64,000 nt of DNA from Pseudomonas sp. Leaf48 (lineage in GTDB: Bacteria > Pseudomonadota > Gammaproteobacteria > Pseudomonadales > Pseudomonadaceae): the NCBI RefSeq assembly GCF_001421885.1, contig NZ_LMLH01000028.1:525143-589142 (forward strand), read 5' to 3'. Both the position numbers and the translations under genes were made by a program. Position 1 is the first letter of the stretch. Each line of letters begins with the position of its first letter. The notes below the pieces were generated by a model. The model did no database searches. It was not told the DNA's origin and was given only the letters and a program-made list of their open reading frames with translations. Below, in pieces: positions 24,268 through 34,359 of the stretch.

Positions 24268-25767
24268 ATGCCGCACACTAAAGATGAATTACCCGACGCG
24301 CTGTACAGCGCCGCGCAAGTGCGAGGGCTCGATGCGAGCCTGATCGCGGCCGGCACACCGGGCTTCGAATTGATGCAGCGCGCGGCCCGAGCGACGTGGC
24401 GGGCGCTGGTGCGGCAATGGCCGACAGCGAATGAACTGTGCGTGTTGGCCGGACATGGCAATAACGCCGGGGACGGGTATCTGGTGGCCGTGTTGGCCCA
24501 GCGTGCCGGATGGGCGGTGCGGGTGCTGGCGGTGGGGAATTCGCAGCGCTTGCAGGGCGACGCGGCGTTGGCCCATGCCGAGGCAGTGTCCGAAAACGTG
24601 GTCATCGAACCCTGGACGGCACAAACCGGATTGCGCGGCATTGTGCTGGATGCTTTGCTTGGCACCGGTCTGAGCGGTGACGTGCGTGAGCCGTATGCCG
24701 GCGCCATCGCCGCGATCAATGCCAGCGCACTGCCGGTTGCGGCGGTGGATATTCCGTCAGGGTTGTGCGCGGATACGGGTCGCATCCTTGGTCGTGCCGT
24801 GAGTGCCGACCTGACGGTGACCTTCATTGGATTGAAGCTGGGATTGTTCACCGGTGAAGCAGCGGACGTGGTCGGCGAGCTGGTATTCAATGATTTGCAC
24901 GCGGATCCGCAGATGCTTGCGGGGGCGCCGGTCAGCGCTCGCCGACTGATGCCCGGTAACCTGCCGCGGCTGGCCTCACGAGCACCGGCTTCGCACAAGG
25001 GAAAATTCGGTCATGTATTGCTGATTGGCGGCGACCACGGTCTGGGGGGCGCTATCCTGCTCAGCGCGCAAAGCGCACTTCGCAGTGGCGCCGGCATGGT
25101 GTCCGTGGCGACCCGCGCCGAACATGTCCCTGCTGCGCTGGCCAGAATTCCCGAGGCGATGGTGCTGGGAACCTCTTCAGCCAATCAGTTGATGGAATTG
25201 CTACAAAAAGTGTCCGTGTTGGTCGTCGGTCCGGGATTGGGCCGGGCCGGCTGGGGGCGCAGTCTGCTGTCGGCGGCATCCGATGCGGCCCTGCCACAAG
25301 TGTGGGATGCCGACGCGCTGAACCTGTTGGCCGAAGAGCGTGCAACTCTGCCCAGGGATTGCGTAATCACCCCGCATCCGGGGGAGGCCGCCCGGTTGCT
25401 CGGGATAAGCACCGCCGAGGTTCAGGCGGATCGTCCGGCAGCGGCCCATGCACTGAGCAAAAAATACACAGCGGTCGTGGTTTTGAAAGGCGCGGGCAGT
25501 CTGGTCGCCCATCCCGACGGGCGACTGGCGCTTTGTCATCAGGGGCATCCGGCCATGGCCACTGCGGGTCTCGGTGATGTGCTGGCCGGCCTGGTCGGCG
25601 CGCTGCTGGCCCAAGGCATGACGGCGTTCGATGCGGCCTGCCTGGGGGTGTGGTTGCACGCCAATGCTGGCGCGCAACAAGGTAAATTCGGCCGTGGGTT
25701 GGCGGCCAGTGATCTGATTCCAGCCATTCGTCAGTTGTTGGAGGAGCATGCACCGTGTCTGAAGTAA
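24268..25767 (+). CDS. nnrD: bifunctional NAD(P)H-hydrate epimerase / ADP-dependent dehydratase
   Basis: A 499-residue fusion that repairs hydrated NAD(P)H. The N-terminal YjeF epimerase domain has AGHGNNAGDGY near residue 65 and AVDIPSGL near 165. The C-terminal ribokinase-like dehydratase domain starts near 245 with HKGKFGHVLLIGGDHGLGGA and ends with ATAGLGDVLAG. It is divergent from queG with 63 bases between starts, and overlaps tsaE by 13 bases. Confidence 0.94.
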   Translation: MPHTKDELPDALYSAAQVRGLDASLIAAGTPGFELMQRAARATWRALVRQWPTANELCVLAGHGNNAGDGYLVAVLAQRAGWAVRVLAVGNSQRLQGDAALAHAEAVSENVVIEPWTAQTGLRGIVLDALLGTGLSGDVREPYAGAIAAINASALPVAAVDIPSGLCADTGRILGRAVSADLTVTFIGLKLGLFTGEAADVVGELVFNDLHADPQMLAGAPVSARRLMPGNLPRLASRAPASHKGKFGHVLLIGGDHGLGGAILLSAQSALRSGAGMVSVATRAEHVPAALARIPEAMVLGTSSANQLMELLQKVSVLVVGPGLGRAGWGRSLLSAASDAALPQVWDADALNLLAEERATLPRDCVITPHPGEAARLLGISTAEVQADRPAAAHALSKKYTAVVVLKGAGSLVAHPDGRLALCHQGHPAMATAGLGDVLAGLVGALLAQGMTAFDAACLGVWLHANAGAQQGKFGRGLAASDLIPAIRQLLEEHAPCLK

Positions 25768-26225
25768 CCCTGTACCTGGCCGATGAGCAGGCCATGAGCG
25801 ACTTTGGCGCACGCATCGCCCAAACTACCCAAGGTCATGGCCTGATTTTTCTTGAGGGGAATCTTGGCGCGGGGAAAACCACGCTGTCCCGGGGTATCAT
25901 CCGGGGCCTGGGTCATGTCGGGGCGGTGAAAAGTCCGACGTTTACCCTGGTCGAGCCCTACGAAATCGGTGAAGTACGCGCTTTCCATTTCGACTTGTAC
26001 CGCCTGGTCGATCCGGAAGAGCTTGAGTACCTGGGCATTCGCGACTATTTCGAAGATGATGCCCTGTGCCTGATCGAATGGCCGGATAAAGGTGCGGGCT
26101 TTTTGCCAAAGCCCGACCTGACCATTACCATTAGCCCGCATGACAGCGGGCGTTCGCTGAAAATTTTATCCCAGGGCTCGCGCGGCGAGGTCTGGTGTGC
26201 CGCCTTGGCGTTGGAATCCAAATAG
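25755..26225 (+). CDS. tsaE: tRNA threonylcarbamoyladenosine biosynthesis ATPase TsaE
   Basis: A 156-residue P-loop ATPase that works with TsaB and TsaD to make t6A37 in ANN-decoding tRNAs. The Walker A motif GNLGAGKTT is at about residues 36-44, and SPTFTLVEPYE and HFDLYRL follow as conserved family blocks. The start is a GTG at 25755 inside the end of nnrD, with GGAG about 12 bases upstream. The amiB ATG follows its stop directly. Confidence 0.95.
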   Translation: MSEVTLYLADEQAMSDFGARIAQTTQGHGLIFLEGNLGAGKTTLSRGIIRGLGHVGAVKSPTFTLVEPYEIGEVRAFHFDLYRLVDPEELEYLGIRDYFEDDALCLIEWPDKGAGFLPKPDLTITISPHDSGRSLKILSQGSRGEVWCAALALESK

Positions 26226-27656
26226 ATGATGGGGTTAGGTATGCGCTTTCGCGCGTTGGTGGCTGCCGTAGGGATGGTGTTTTTGGCGGTGACCGTCGAC
26301 GCTGTGGCCGATTCGAAGGTCAACAGTGTTCGTCTGTGGCGTGCACCGGACAACACACGACTGGTGTTTGACCTGACCGGTCCCGTGCAGCACAGTGTTT
26401 TTACCCTTACCGCACCGGATCGCCTGGTCATCGACATCAACGGCGCGACCCTCGCTGCGCCGCTGAACGTCAATACCTCGAATACTCCAATCACCGCCAT
26501 GCGCTCGGCCCAACGCACGCCGACCGACCTGCGCGTGGTCATCGACCTGAAAAAGGCCGTTACTCCGAAAAGCTTCTCCCTGGCGCCGAATGCCCAGTAT
26601 GGCAACCGGCTGGTGGTCGATCTGTTCGATAACCCGTCCGATGCCGCGCCGCCGCCAGCACCGACTCCATCCGTTGCCACGGTGCCGGCGGTGCCGGTTA
26701 CACCTGTGGAACCAGCGATCAAGCTGCCTCCCGCCCCAGCTGGCAAGCGCGACATCATTGTGGTGATCGACGCCGGTCACGGTGGCGAAGACCCGGGTGC
26801 CTCGGGCTCGCGCGGTCAGCGCGAAAAAGACGTGGTATTGGCCATCGCCCGCGAGCTGCAGCGTCAGGTCAACGGCATGAAAGGCTTCCGCGCCGAATTG
26901 ACCCGTACCGGTGACTACTTCATTCCATTGCGCGGCCGAACCGAGATCGCCCGCAAGAAGGGTGCCGACCTGTTCGTTTCGATTCACGCCGACGCGGCGC
27001 CTTCGGCTGCGGCCTTTGGTGCGTCTGTGTTTGCCTTGTCTGATCGCGGCGCGACGTCGGAGACGGCCCGCTGGCTGGCCGACAGCGAAAACCGCTCCGA
27101 CCTGATCGGCGGTGCCGGCAACGTCAGCCTCGATGACAAGGACCGCATGCTTGCCGGCGTGCTGCTTGACCTGTCGATGACGGCGTCCCTGACGTCCAGC
27201 CTGAACGTTGGACAAAAGGTATTGACCAATATTGGCCGGGTAACGCCACTGCACAAGCAACGGGTTGAACAGGCAGGGTTCATGGTGTTGAAGTCTCCGG
27301 ATATTCCGTCGATCCTCGTGGAAACCGGGTTTATCTCCAATGCCAACGAGGCATCCAAACTGTCAGCGGCAAATCACCAGCAGGCGCTGGCTCGCTCGAT
27401 CAGCAGTGGTGTGCGCCAGTTCTTCCAGCAAAATCCACCACCGGGTACTTATATTGCCTGGCTGCGCGACTCCGGCAAGATCGCCCAGGGGCCGCGTGAC
27501 CATCGGGTAAGCCCGGGCGAAACGCTGGCGATGATCGCTGTGCGTTATCAAGTGTCACCGGCTTCCCTGCGTAGCGCCAACAAGCTGCCGAGTGACGAGC
27601 TCAAGGTCGGTCAGCACCTGACTATTCCGGGTAACGAGCTGGCGGCCAAGGAATGA
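26226..27656 (+). CDS. amiB: N-acetylmuramoyl-L-alanine amidase AmiB
   Basis: A 476-residue periplasmic zinc amidase that cuts the peptide from peptidoglycan during cell separation. A signal peptide of about 29 residues leads into an AMIN septal-targeting domain (VNSVRLWRAPDNTRLVFDLTG), a Pro-rich linker, and the amidase_3 domain with VIDAGHGGEDPGA, FVSIHADA and LVETGFISN. A LysM repeat (HRVSPGETLAMIAVRYQVSP onward) closes the protein. I use the ATG directly after the tsaE stop; a second Met at 26241 (MRFRALV) is equally plausible. Confidence 0.95.
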   Translation: MMGLGMRFRALVAAVGMVFLAVTVDAVADSKVNSVRLWRAPDNTRLVFDLTGPVQHSVFTLTAPDRLVIDINGATLAAPLNVNTSNTPITAMRSAQRTPTDLRVVIDLKKAVTPKSFSLAPNAQYGNRLVVDLFDNPSDAAPPPAPTPSVATVPAVPVTPVEPAIKLPPAPAGKRDIIVVIDAGHGGEDPGASGSRGQREKDVVLAIARELQRQVNGMKGFRAELTRTGDYFIPLRGRTEIARKKGADLFVSIHADAAPSAAAFGASVFALSDRGATSETARWLADSENRSDLIGGAGNVSLDDKDRMLAGVLLDLSMTASLTSSLNVGQKVLTNIGRVTPLHKQRVEQAGFMVLKSPDIPSILVETGFISNANEASKLSAANHQQALARSISSGVRQFFQQNPPPGTYIAWLRDSGKIAQGPRDHRVSPGETLAMIAVRYQVSPASLRSANKLPSDELKVGQHLTIPGNELAAKE

Positions 27657-29563
27657 ATCAGGTCATCAGCAACAGTGCTCGCATCGAGCTGCTCAGTCCA
27701 CGGCTGGCGAACCAGATTGCTGCCGGTGAGGTGGTCGAACGCCCGGCATCGGTGATCAAGGAACTGTTGGAAAATAGCCTCGATTCCGGTGCCCGGCGTA
27801 TCGATGTCGATGTCGAGCAAGGTGGTGTCAAACTGCTGCGGGTGCGTGACGATGGCAGCGGCATTTCTGCCGATGACCTGCCGCTGGCCCTGGCCCGTCA
27901 CGCCACCAGCAAGATTCGCAATCTGGAAGACCTCGAGCAGGTCATGAGCCTGGGTTTTCGTGGTGAGGCCCTGGCCTCGATCAGCTCCGTGGCGCGCCTG
28001 ACCCTGACATCCCGCACCCGCGACGCTGACCAGGCCTGGCAGGTCGAAACCGAAGGGCGTGACATGGCGCCCCGGGTACAGCCAGCCGCCCACCCAGTCG
28101 GCACCTCGGTTGAAGTACGCGATCTGTTCTTCAATACCCCGGCGCGGCGCAAGTTTCTCAAGACCGAAAAAACCGAATTCGATCACCTGCAGGAAGTGAT
28201 CAGGCGCCTGGCACTTGCGCGGTTCGACGTGGCGTTTCATCTGCGCCACAACGGCAAGACCATTCTCAGCCTGCACGAGGCCCACGATGATGCGGCCCGC
28301 GCCCGACGAGTAGCGGCGATCTGCGGCCCGGGGTTCCTGGAGCAGGCGCTGCCGATTGAAATCGAGCGCAATGGCCTGCACCTGTGGGGTTGGGTCGGGT
28401 TGCCCACCTTCAACCGCAGTCAGGCGGATTTGCAGTATTTCTTCGTCAACGGCCGTGCCGTGCGTGACAAGCTGGTGGCCCATGCGGTGCGCCAGGCCTA
28501 CCGCGATGTGCTGTTCAACGGCCGGCACCCGACTTTCGTGCTGTTTTTCGAAGTTGATCCAGCAGGCGTCGACGTCAACGTGCACCCGACCAAGCACGAA
28601 GTTCGCTTCCGTGACGGCCGCATGGTCCACGATTTCCTCTACGGCACCCTGCATCGCGCCTTGGGTGATGTGCGTCCGGATGATCAACTGGCAGCACCGG
28701 TCGTGACCGCAGTCGTCCGACCTAGCGGTATCGAAGCGGGTGAGTTCGGTCCCCAGGGCGAAATGCGCCTGGCGGCCAATGCGCTGCTGGAGCAGCCCCA
28801 GGCGCAGCCGTCGTTCAATGCTCCGGCCGGTTCTGGCGCTGGCGCGGGTTATCAGTATCAATATTCGCCACGCCCGCAGGCCGCTGTGCCGGCAGCGGAA
28901 GCGCAGGCTGCGTATCGCGAGTTCTTCGCGCCGCTGCCTGAGGCCAACGCCATGGCGCTACCGGATGGGCAGGGTGATATCCCGCCGCTGGGTTATGCGC
29001 TGGCGCAACTGAAGGGTATCTATATTCTTTCCGAAAACGCTCAGGGGTTGGTGCTGGTGGACATGCACGCCGCCCACGAGCGGATCATGTACGAGCGCCT
29101 GAAAATCGCCATGGCCAGCGAAGGCCTGAGCGGTCAACCGCTGCTGGTGCCTGAGTCGCTGGCGGTCAGCCAGCGTGAGGCCGATTGCGCCGAAGAGCAC
29201 GTCGCCTGGTTTCAGCGCCTGGGTTTCGAATTGCAGCGCCTTGGCCCGGAAACCCTGGCCATCAGGCAGATTCCAGCCTTGCTCAAGCAGGCGGAAGCCA
29301 ACCGCCTGGTCGGTGATGTATTGGCCGACCTGATGGAATACGGCACCAGTGATCGCATCCAGGCGCATCTGAACGAACTACTCGGGACCATGGCCTGTCA
29401 TGGCGCGGTTCGGGCGAATCGACGGCTGGCCTTGCCGGAAATGAACGGTCTGCTGCGTGACATGGAAAACACCGAGCGCAGCGGTCAATGCAACCATGGC
29501 CGACCGACCTGGACCCAACTGGGGCTGGACGATCTGGACAAACTGTTTTTGCGCGGTCGTTGA
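27653..29563 (+). CDS. mutL: DNA mismatch repair protein MutL
   Basis: A 636-residue mismatch-repair ATPase. The GHKL motifs ENSLDSGA, DDGSGI and GFRGEALASI lie in the first 110 residues. After a Gln/Ala/Pro-rich linker (about 340-440), the C-terminal dimerisation domain contains DMHAAHERIMYE from Asp470, matching the DQHA-x2-E-x4-E endonuclease motif. This marks it as the nicking type of MutL, unlike E. coli MutL, in line with Pseudomonas lacking MutH. The ATG overlaps the amiB stop (ATGA). Confidence 0.96.
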   Translation: MNQVISNSARIELLSPRLANQIAAGEVVERPASVIKELLENSLDSGARRIDVDVEQGGVKLLRVRDDGSGISADDLPLALARHATSKIRNLEDLEQVMSLGFRGEALASISSVARLTLTSRTRDADQAWQVETEGRDMAPRVQPAAHPVGTSVEVRDLFFNTPARRKFLKTEKTEFDHLQEVIRRLALARFDVAFHLRHNGKTILSLHEAHDDAARARRVAAICGPGFLEQALPIEIERNGLHLWGWVGLPTFNRSQADLQYFFVNGRAVRDKLVAHAVRQAYRDVLFNGRHPTFVLFFEVDPAGVDVNVHPTKHEVRFRDGRMVHDFLYGTLHRALGDVRPDDQLAAPVVTAVVRPSGIEAGEFGPQGEMRLAANALLEQPQAQPSFNAPAGSGAGAGYQYQYSPRPQAAVPAAEAQAAYREFFAPLPEANAMALPDGQGDIPPLGYALAQLKGIYILSENAQGLVLVDMHAAHERIMYERLKIAMASEGLSGQPLLVPESLAVSQREADCAEEHVAWFQRLGFELQRLGPETLAIRQIPALLKQAEANRLVGDVLADLMEYGTSDRIQAHLNELLGTMACHGAVRANRRLALPEMNGLLRDMENTERSGQCNHGRPTWTQLGLDDLDKLFLRGR

Positions 29564-30534
29564 TGAGCCAGTTTCCCCCTGCAATTTTCCTGATGGGCCC
29601 GACCGCCGCCGGCAAGACCGACCTGGCCATCGAACTCACCAAGGTCCTGCCTTGCGAGTTGATCAGTGTCGATTCAGCCTTGGTCTACCGGGATATGGAT
29701 ATTGGTACGGCCAAGCCTTCCAGGGAGCTCCTGGCGCAATATCCGCATCGCCTGATTGATATTCTTGACCCGGCCGAGAGCTACTCGGCTGCCGATTTTC
29801 GCCGTGACGCCCTGCAAGCCATGGCTGATATCACGGCTCGCGGCAAAATACCGCTGCTGGTGGGCGGCACAATGCTCTATTACAAGGCTCTGGTCGAAGG
29901 CCTGGCCGATATGCCGGCGGCTGATCCCGAGGTTCGCGCGCAGATTGAGGAAGAGGCTGCACGCCTTGGCTGGCAGGCCTTGCACGAACAGCTTGGGCAA
30001 ATAGACCCGGAGTCTGCGGCGCGTATTCATCCGAACGATCCGCAGCGACTTAGTCGAGCGCTGGAAGTTTATCGTGTCAGCGGTCAAAGCATGACTGCCC
30101 TGAGATTGCAACAATCTGTGCAAAGTACTGAAGCAGCCGCTTCGGGACGGCAACAATTGCCCTATACTGTCGCAAACTTGGCGATTGCCCCGGCAAATCG
30201 CCAGGTACTGCATGAGCGAATTAAACAAAGATTCACTTTAATGTTGGAACAGGGATTCATTGACGAGGTCGTAGCCCTGCGTAAGCGAAGTGACCTGCAT
30301 GCCGGGTTGCCGTCTATACGTGCAGTAGGCTACCGACAAGTCTGGGATTACCTGGATGGCAAGCTGACACAAGCCGAGATGCAGGAGCGTGGAATCATCG
30401 CCACGCGCCAGTTGGCAAAGCGTCAGTTCACCTGGCTGCGCAGTTGGGCTGATTTACACTGGCTGGACAGCCTCGATTGCGACAATCTGCCACGCGCCTT
30501 GAAATACTTGGGGACCATCTCCATATTGAGCTGA
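29563..30534 (+). CDS. miaA: tRNA dimethylallyltransferase
   Basis: A 323-residue enzyme that transfers a dimethylallyl group to A37 of UNN-reading tRNAs. The P-loop GPTAAGKTDLA is at about residues 11-21, followed by the DSALVYRDMDIGTAKP substrate loop and the PHRLIDI segment. The ATG at 29563 overlaps the mutL stop (TGATG). hfq lies about 93 bases downstream, the order seen in E. coli. Confidence 0.96.
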   Translation: MSQFPPAIFLMGPTAAGKTDLAIELTKVLPCELISVDSALVYRDMDIGTAKPSRELLAQYPHRLIDILDPAESYSAADFRRDALQAMADITARGKIPLLVGGTMLYYKALVEGLADMPAADPEVRAQIEEEAARLGWQALHEQLGQIDPESAARIHPNDPQRLSRALEVYRVSGQSMTALRLQQSVQSTEAAASGRQQLPYTVANLAIAPANRQVLHERIKQRFTLMLEQGFIDEVVALRKRSDLHAGLPSIRAVGYRQVWDYLDGKLTQAEMQERGIIATRQLAKRQFTWLRSWADLHWLDSLDCDNLPRALKYLGTISILS

Positions 30535-30627
30535 GTCTTCGCAATTGCCGTCTATCCTTGGGGGTGGGGCGGCCAAAGCCATCTGAATACCTATTTTTTA
30601 TATTGAATCCTTAAAGGAGTGCGGCAC

Positions 30628-30888
30628 ATGTCAAAAGGGCATTCGCTACAAGACCCTTACTTGAATACTTTACGTAAAGAGAAAGTTGGGGTTTCCATCT
30701 ACCTGGTCAACGGTATCAAACTGCAAGGCACGATCGAGTCCTTCGACCAGTTCGTTATCCTGCTGAAAAACACCGTAAGCCAGATGGTCTACAAGCACGC
30801 TATCTCTACAGTGGTACCGGTTCGTCCAATTCGTCTGCCAAGCGCAACCGAATCCGAAGCTGGTGACGCTGAGCCAGGTAACGCCTGA
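30628..30888 (+). CDS. hfq: RNA chaperone Hfq
   Basis: An 86-residue Sm-like protein that forms hexamers and helps small RNAs and Crc bind mRNAs. Sm1 (NGIKLQGTIESFDQFVILLK) and Sm2 (YKHAIS) are intact, followed by a short acidic tail, shorter than the E. coli tail, as usual for pseudomonads. I place the start at the ATG at 30628, seven bases after AAAGGAG. hflX begins 12 bases after the stop. Confidence 0.98.
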   Translation: MSKGHSLQDPYLNTLRKEKVGVSIYLVNGIKLQGTIESFDQFVILLKNTVSQMVYKHAISTVVPVRPIRLPSATESEAGDAEPGNA

Positions 30889-30900
30889 TAGGAGTCTCCT

Positions 30901-32202
30901 TTGTTCTTTGAGCGCCACGGTGGTGGTGAGCGAGTCATTCTCGTTCACTTGGATGGACAGGACCCTGAGGCGCGCGAAGATCCGCAGGAGTTTCAGGAGT
31001 TGGCTAATTCGGCTGGCGCCGAGACCGTTGCGTTTTTTAACGTGCCGCGTCATCGGCCAACCGCCAAATTCCTGATCGGCAGCGGCAAGGTCGAGGAACT
31101 GCGCGACCTGGTCAAGGCCGAAGAGGCCGATCTGGTGATTTTCAATCACATCCTCACGCCCAGTCAGGAACGTAACCTCGAACGTGTTTTCGAGTGTCGC
31201 GTGATCGACCGTACCGGTCTGATTCTCGATATTTTCGCCCAGCGCGCCCGTACCCATGAAGGCAAGCTCCAGGTAGAACTGGCCCAGCTTGACCACATGA
31301 GCACCCGGCTGGTTCGAGGCTGGACCCACCTTGAACGCCAGGGTGGTGGTATCGGCATGCGTGGTCCGGGTGAAACCCAGCTGGAAACCGACCGCCGTTT
31401 GCTGCGGGTTCGCCTGCGGCAGATCAAGGGCCGGCTGGAGAAAGTGCGCAGTCAGCGCGAACAGTCGCGACGCGGCCGCTCCCGTGCGGATATCCCTACC
31501 GTGTCCCTGGTGGGGTATACCAACGCCGGCAAATCCACGCTTTTCAATAACGTGACGAAATCCGACGTGTACGCGGCTGACCAGTTGTTTGCCACGCTGG
31601 ACCCGACCCTGCGCCGTCTGGAACTGGACGATTTGGGGCCGATTGTCCTGGCGGACACTGTAGGGTTCATTCGCCACTTGCCGCACAAGCTGGTCGAGGC
31701 ATTTCGGTCTACTCTCGAAGAGTCGAGCAACTCCGACCTGTTGTTGCACGTGATCGATGCGGCCGAACCCGATCGCATGTTGCAGATCGAGCAGGTTATG
31801 GTGGTGCTGGGCGAGATTGGTGCCCAGGACTTGCCGATCCTCGAGGTCTATAACAAACTCGATTTGCTTGAAGGCGTTGAACCGCAAATCCAGCGCGACG
31901 AAAACGGCAAGCCCCAGCGGGTCTGGCTGTCGGCGCGTGATGGCACGGGTCTGGAATTGCTTGAACAAGCCATTGCCGAGTTGCTTGGCAGTGATTTGTT
32001 CATCGGTACCTTGCGCTTGCCGCAACGATTCGCTCGACTGCGTGCGCAGTTTTTCGAACTCGGTGCGGTGCAAAAAGAAGAACACGACGAAGAAGGCATC
32101 AGTTTGCTTGCCGTTCGTTTGCCCCGGGTCGAGTTGAATCGACTGGTAAGCCGCGAAGGATTGCAGCCGATGGAATTCATCGAGCAACACACTTTGCAAT
32201 AA
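30901..32202 (+). CDS. hflX: ribosome-associated GTPase HflX
   Basis: A 433-residue Obg-like GTPase that splits stalled or heat-damaged 70S ribosomes. The N-terminal HflX domain holds the Gly-rich segment GGGIGMRGPGETQLE, then the G domain shows GYTNAGKSTLFN (G1), DTVGFIRHLP (G3) and NKLDLLEG (G4). The start is a TTG at 30901 after AGGAG; no closer ATG exists. It lies in the conserved hfq-hflX-hflK-hflC string. Confidence 0.95.
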   Translation: MFFERHGGGERVILVHLDGQDPEAREDPQEFQELANSAGAETVAFFNVPRHRPTAKFLIGSGKVEELRDLVKAEEADLVIFNHILTPSQERNLERVFECRVIDRTGLILDIFAQRARTHEGKLQVELAQLDHMSTRLVRGWTHLERQGGGIGMRGPGETQLETDRRLLRVRLRQIKGRLEKVRSQREQSRRGRSRADIPTVSLVGYTNAGKSTLFNNVTKSDVYAADQLFATLDPTLRRLELDDLGPIVLADTVGFIRHLPHKLVEAFRSTLEESSNSDLLLHVIDAAEPDRMLQIEQVMVVLGEIGAQDLPILEVYNKLDLLEGVEPQIQRDENGKPQRVWLSARDGTGLELLEQAIAELLGSDLFIGTLRLPQRFARLRAQFFELGAVQKEEHDEEGISLLAVRLPRVELNRLVSREGLQPMEFIEQHTLQ

Positions 32203-32298
32203 AAGCCTGAGAAAGCGGTTGTGTCGTGGTGACAGGCATTCTGTAGCATTGGTCGGCGCGCCGTGGGTGCGTCTTTGCTTTATCAGATGGAGAGCGCT

Positions 32299-33474
32299 AT
32301 GGCTTGGAATGAGCCGGGTGGCAACTCGAATAATCAGGACCCTTGGGGTGGCAAGCGTCGTAACAACGGCGACCGCAAGGGACCACCGGATCTCGACGAG
32401 GCCTTCCGAAAGCTGCAGGAAAGCCTGAACGGGTTGTTCGGTGGTGGTAAAAAACGTGGTGGTGACGACGGCGGTGGTCCGGGCAAGAGTGGCGGCTTTG
32501 GCGGCCTGCTCGGTATCGGCCTGGTCGTGTTGGCGGCCGTATGGCTGTACAGCGCGGTCTATGTAGTCGACGAGCAGGAGCAGGCCGTGGTGCTGCGCTT
32601 CGGCAAGTACTACGAAACCGTTGGCCCGGGCCTGAATATCTACTTCCCGCCGATCGACAAGAAGTACATGGAGAACGTCACGCGTGAGCGTGCCTACACC
32701 AAGCAGGGCCAGATGCTGACTGAAGACGAAAACATCGTCGAAGTGCCGCTGACCGTGCAGTACAAGATCAGCAACCTGCAGGACTTCGTGCTGAGCGTCG
32801 ATCAGCCGGAAGTCAGCCTGCAGCACGCGACCGACAGCGCCTTGCGCCATGTGGTGGGTTCCACCGCGATGGACCAGGTGTTGACCGAAGGTCGTGAATT
32901 GATGGCCAGCGAAATCAAGGAGCGTCTGCAACGCTTCATGGATACCTATCGCACCGGTATCACCGTTACCCAGGTCAACGTGCAGAGCGCAGCAGCACCG
33001 CGTGAAGTTCAGGAAGCCTTCGATGACGTGATCCGCGCCCGTGAAGACGAGCAGCGTTCGCGCAACCAGGCTGAAACCTATGCCAACGGCGTCGTGCCGG
33101 AAGCCCGTGGTCAGGCCCAGCGCATCCTCGAGGATGCCAATGGCTACCGTGACGAAACCGTCTCGCGCGCCAAGGGTGAGGCCGACCGCTTCACCAAGCT
33201 GGTCGCCGAGTACCGCAAGGCCCCTGAAGTCACCCGTCAGCGTCTGTACCTGGACACCATGCAGGAAGTCTTCAGCAACACCAGCAAGGTTCTCGTGACC
33301 GGCAACAAGAACGGCCAGAGCAATCTGCTGTACTTGCCGCTGGACAAGATGGTCGAGAGTGGTCGCAACACCAGCACCCCGGTGAGCAGTGCGGCAGCCA
33401 CCAGCAATGAAGCGAATGCGCGTGCGGCAGCCGATCTGCAGCAACAGCAAGCACGTACCAGGGAGAGTCGCTGA
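32299..33474 (+). CDS. hflK: FtsH protease modulator HflK
   Basis: A 391-residue inner-membrane SPFH/prohibitin-domain protein. A Gly/Asn/Lys-rich cytoplasmic N-terminus is followed by one transmembrane helix (about residues 73-93) and the periplasmic SPFH domain, which starts VDEQEQAVVLRFGKY. HflK and HflC form a cage around FtsH that restrains membrane-protein degradation. The ATG at 32299 has a GGAG site; the frame to 32263 is an unlikely extension. The stop overlaps hflC (ATGA). Confidence 0.95.
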   Translation: MAWNEPGGNSNNQDPWGGKRRNNGDRKGPPDLDEAFRKLQESLNGLFGGGKKRGGDDGGGPGKSGGFGGLLGIGLVVLAAVWLYSAVYVVDEQEQAVVLRFGKYYETVGPGLNIYFPPIDKKYMENVTRERAYTKQGQMLTEDENIVEVPLTVQYKISNLQDFVLSVDQPEVSLQHATDSALRHVVGSTAMDQVLTEGRELMASEIKERLQRFMDTYRTGITVTQVNVQSAAAPREVQEAFDDVIRAREDEQRSRNQAETYANGVVPEARGQAQRILEDANGYRDETVSRAKGEADRFTKLVAEYRKAPEVTRQRLYLDTMQEVFSNTSKVLVTGNKNGQSNLLYLPLDKMVESGRNTSTPVSSAAATSNEANARAAADLQQQQARTRESR

Positions 33475-34343
33475 TGAGCAATAAATCGCTGATCGCCCTT
33501 ATTGTCGGCGTCGTCGTGGCGATCGCTGCCTGGAACTGCTTCTACATCGTGGCTCAGACCGAGCGTGCGGTGTTGCTGCAGTTCGGTCGCGTGGTCCAGA
33601 CCGATGTTCAGCCAGGCCTGCATGTGAAAGTGCCTTACGTTAACCAGGTGCGTAAATTTGACGCACGTCTGATGACGCTGGATGCACCGACGCAACGCTT
33701 CCTGACGCTGGAAAAGAAAGCCGTGATGGTCGATGCCTACGCCAAGTGGCGCGTGAAGGACGCTGAGCGTTTCTACACCGCGACTTCCGGCCTCAAGCAG
33801 ATCGCCGACGAGCGTCTGTCCCGTCGTCTGGAATCGGGTCTGCGTGACCAGTTCGGTAAGCGCACCCTGCACGAAGTGGTGTCGGGTGAACGTGATGCGC
33901 TGATGGCGGACATTACGGCTTCGCTGAACAAGATGGCCGAGAAAGAGCTGGGCATCGAAGTGGTCGATGTTCGGGTCAAGACCATCGACCTGCCCAAAGA
34001 AGTGAATCGCAGCGTGTTCGAGCGTATGAGCACCGAGCGTGAGCGTGAAGCTCGCGAGCACCGCGCCAAGGGTAACGAGTTGGCCGAAGGCATCCGTGCC
34101 GACGCCGATCGTCAGCGCCGCGTGCTGCTGGCTGAAGCCTATCGTGAATCCGAAGAGGTTCGCGGTGACGGCGATGCCCAGGCTGCTGCGATCTACTCCA
34201 AGGCCTACGGTCAGGACCAGGAGTTCTACGCGTTCTACCGTAGCCTGCGCGCTTACCGTGAAAGCTTCGCGAACAAATCCGACGTCATGGTCCTCGACCC
34301 AAGCAGTGACTTCTTCCATTACCTGGAAAAAGCCAAGCCTTGA
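33474..34343 (+). CDS. hflC: FtsH protease modulator HflC
   Basis: A 289-residue SPFH-domain partner of HflK with an N-terminal membrane anchor (residues 5-24) and TERAVLLQFGRVV at the start of the SPFH domain. A long, charged helical segment (about 180-235, ERMSTEREREAREHRAKGNE) precedes the C-terminal region. It overlaps hflK by four bases, so the two are made together. Confidence 0.95.
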   Translation: MSNKSLIALIVGVVVAIAAWNCFYIVAQTERAVLLQFGRVVQTDVQPGLHVKVPYVNQVRKFDARLMTLDAPTQRFLTLEKKAVMVDAYAKWRVKDAERFYTATSGLKQIADERLSRRLESGLRDQFGKRTLHEVVSGERDALMADITASLNKMAEKELGIEVVDVRVKTIDLPKEVNRSVFERMSTEREREAREHRAKGNELAEGIRADADRQRRVLLAEAYRESEEVRGDGDAQAAAIYSKAYGQDQEFYAFYRSLRAYRESFANKSDVMVLDPSSDFFHYLEKAKP

Positions 34344-34359
34344 TACGACGTTGACCTGA

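Noticed and set aside
30670..33450. 926-codon minus-strand frame opposite hfq-hflX-hflK
   Set aside because: It crosses three well-supported plus-strand genes; its His/Gln/Arg/Ala-rich composition is typical of shadow frames.
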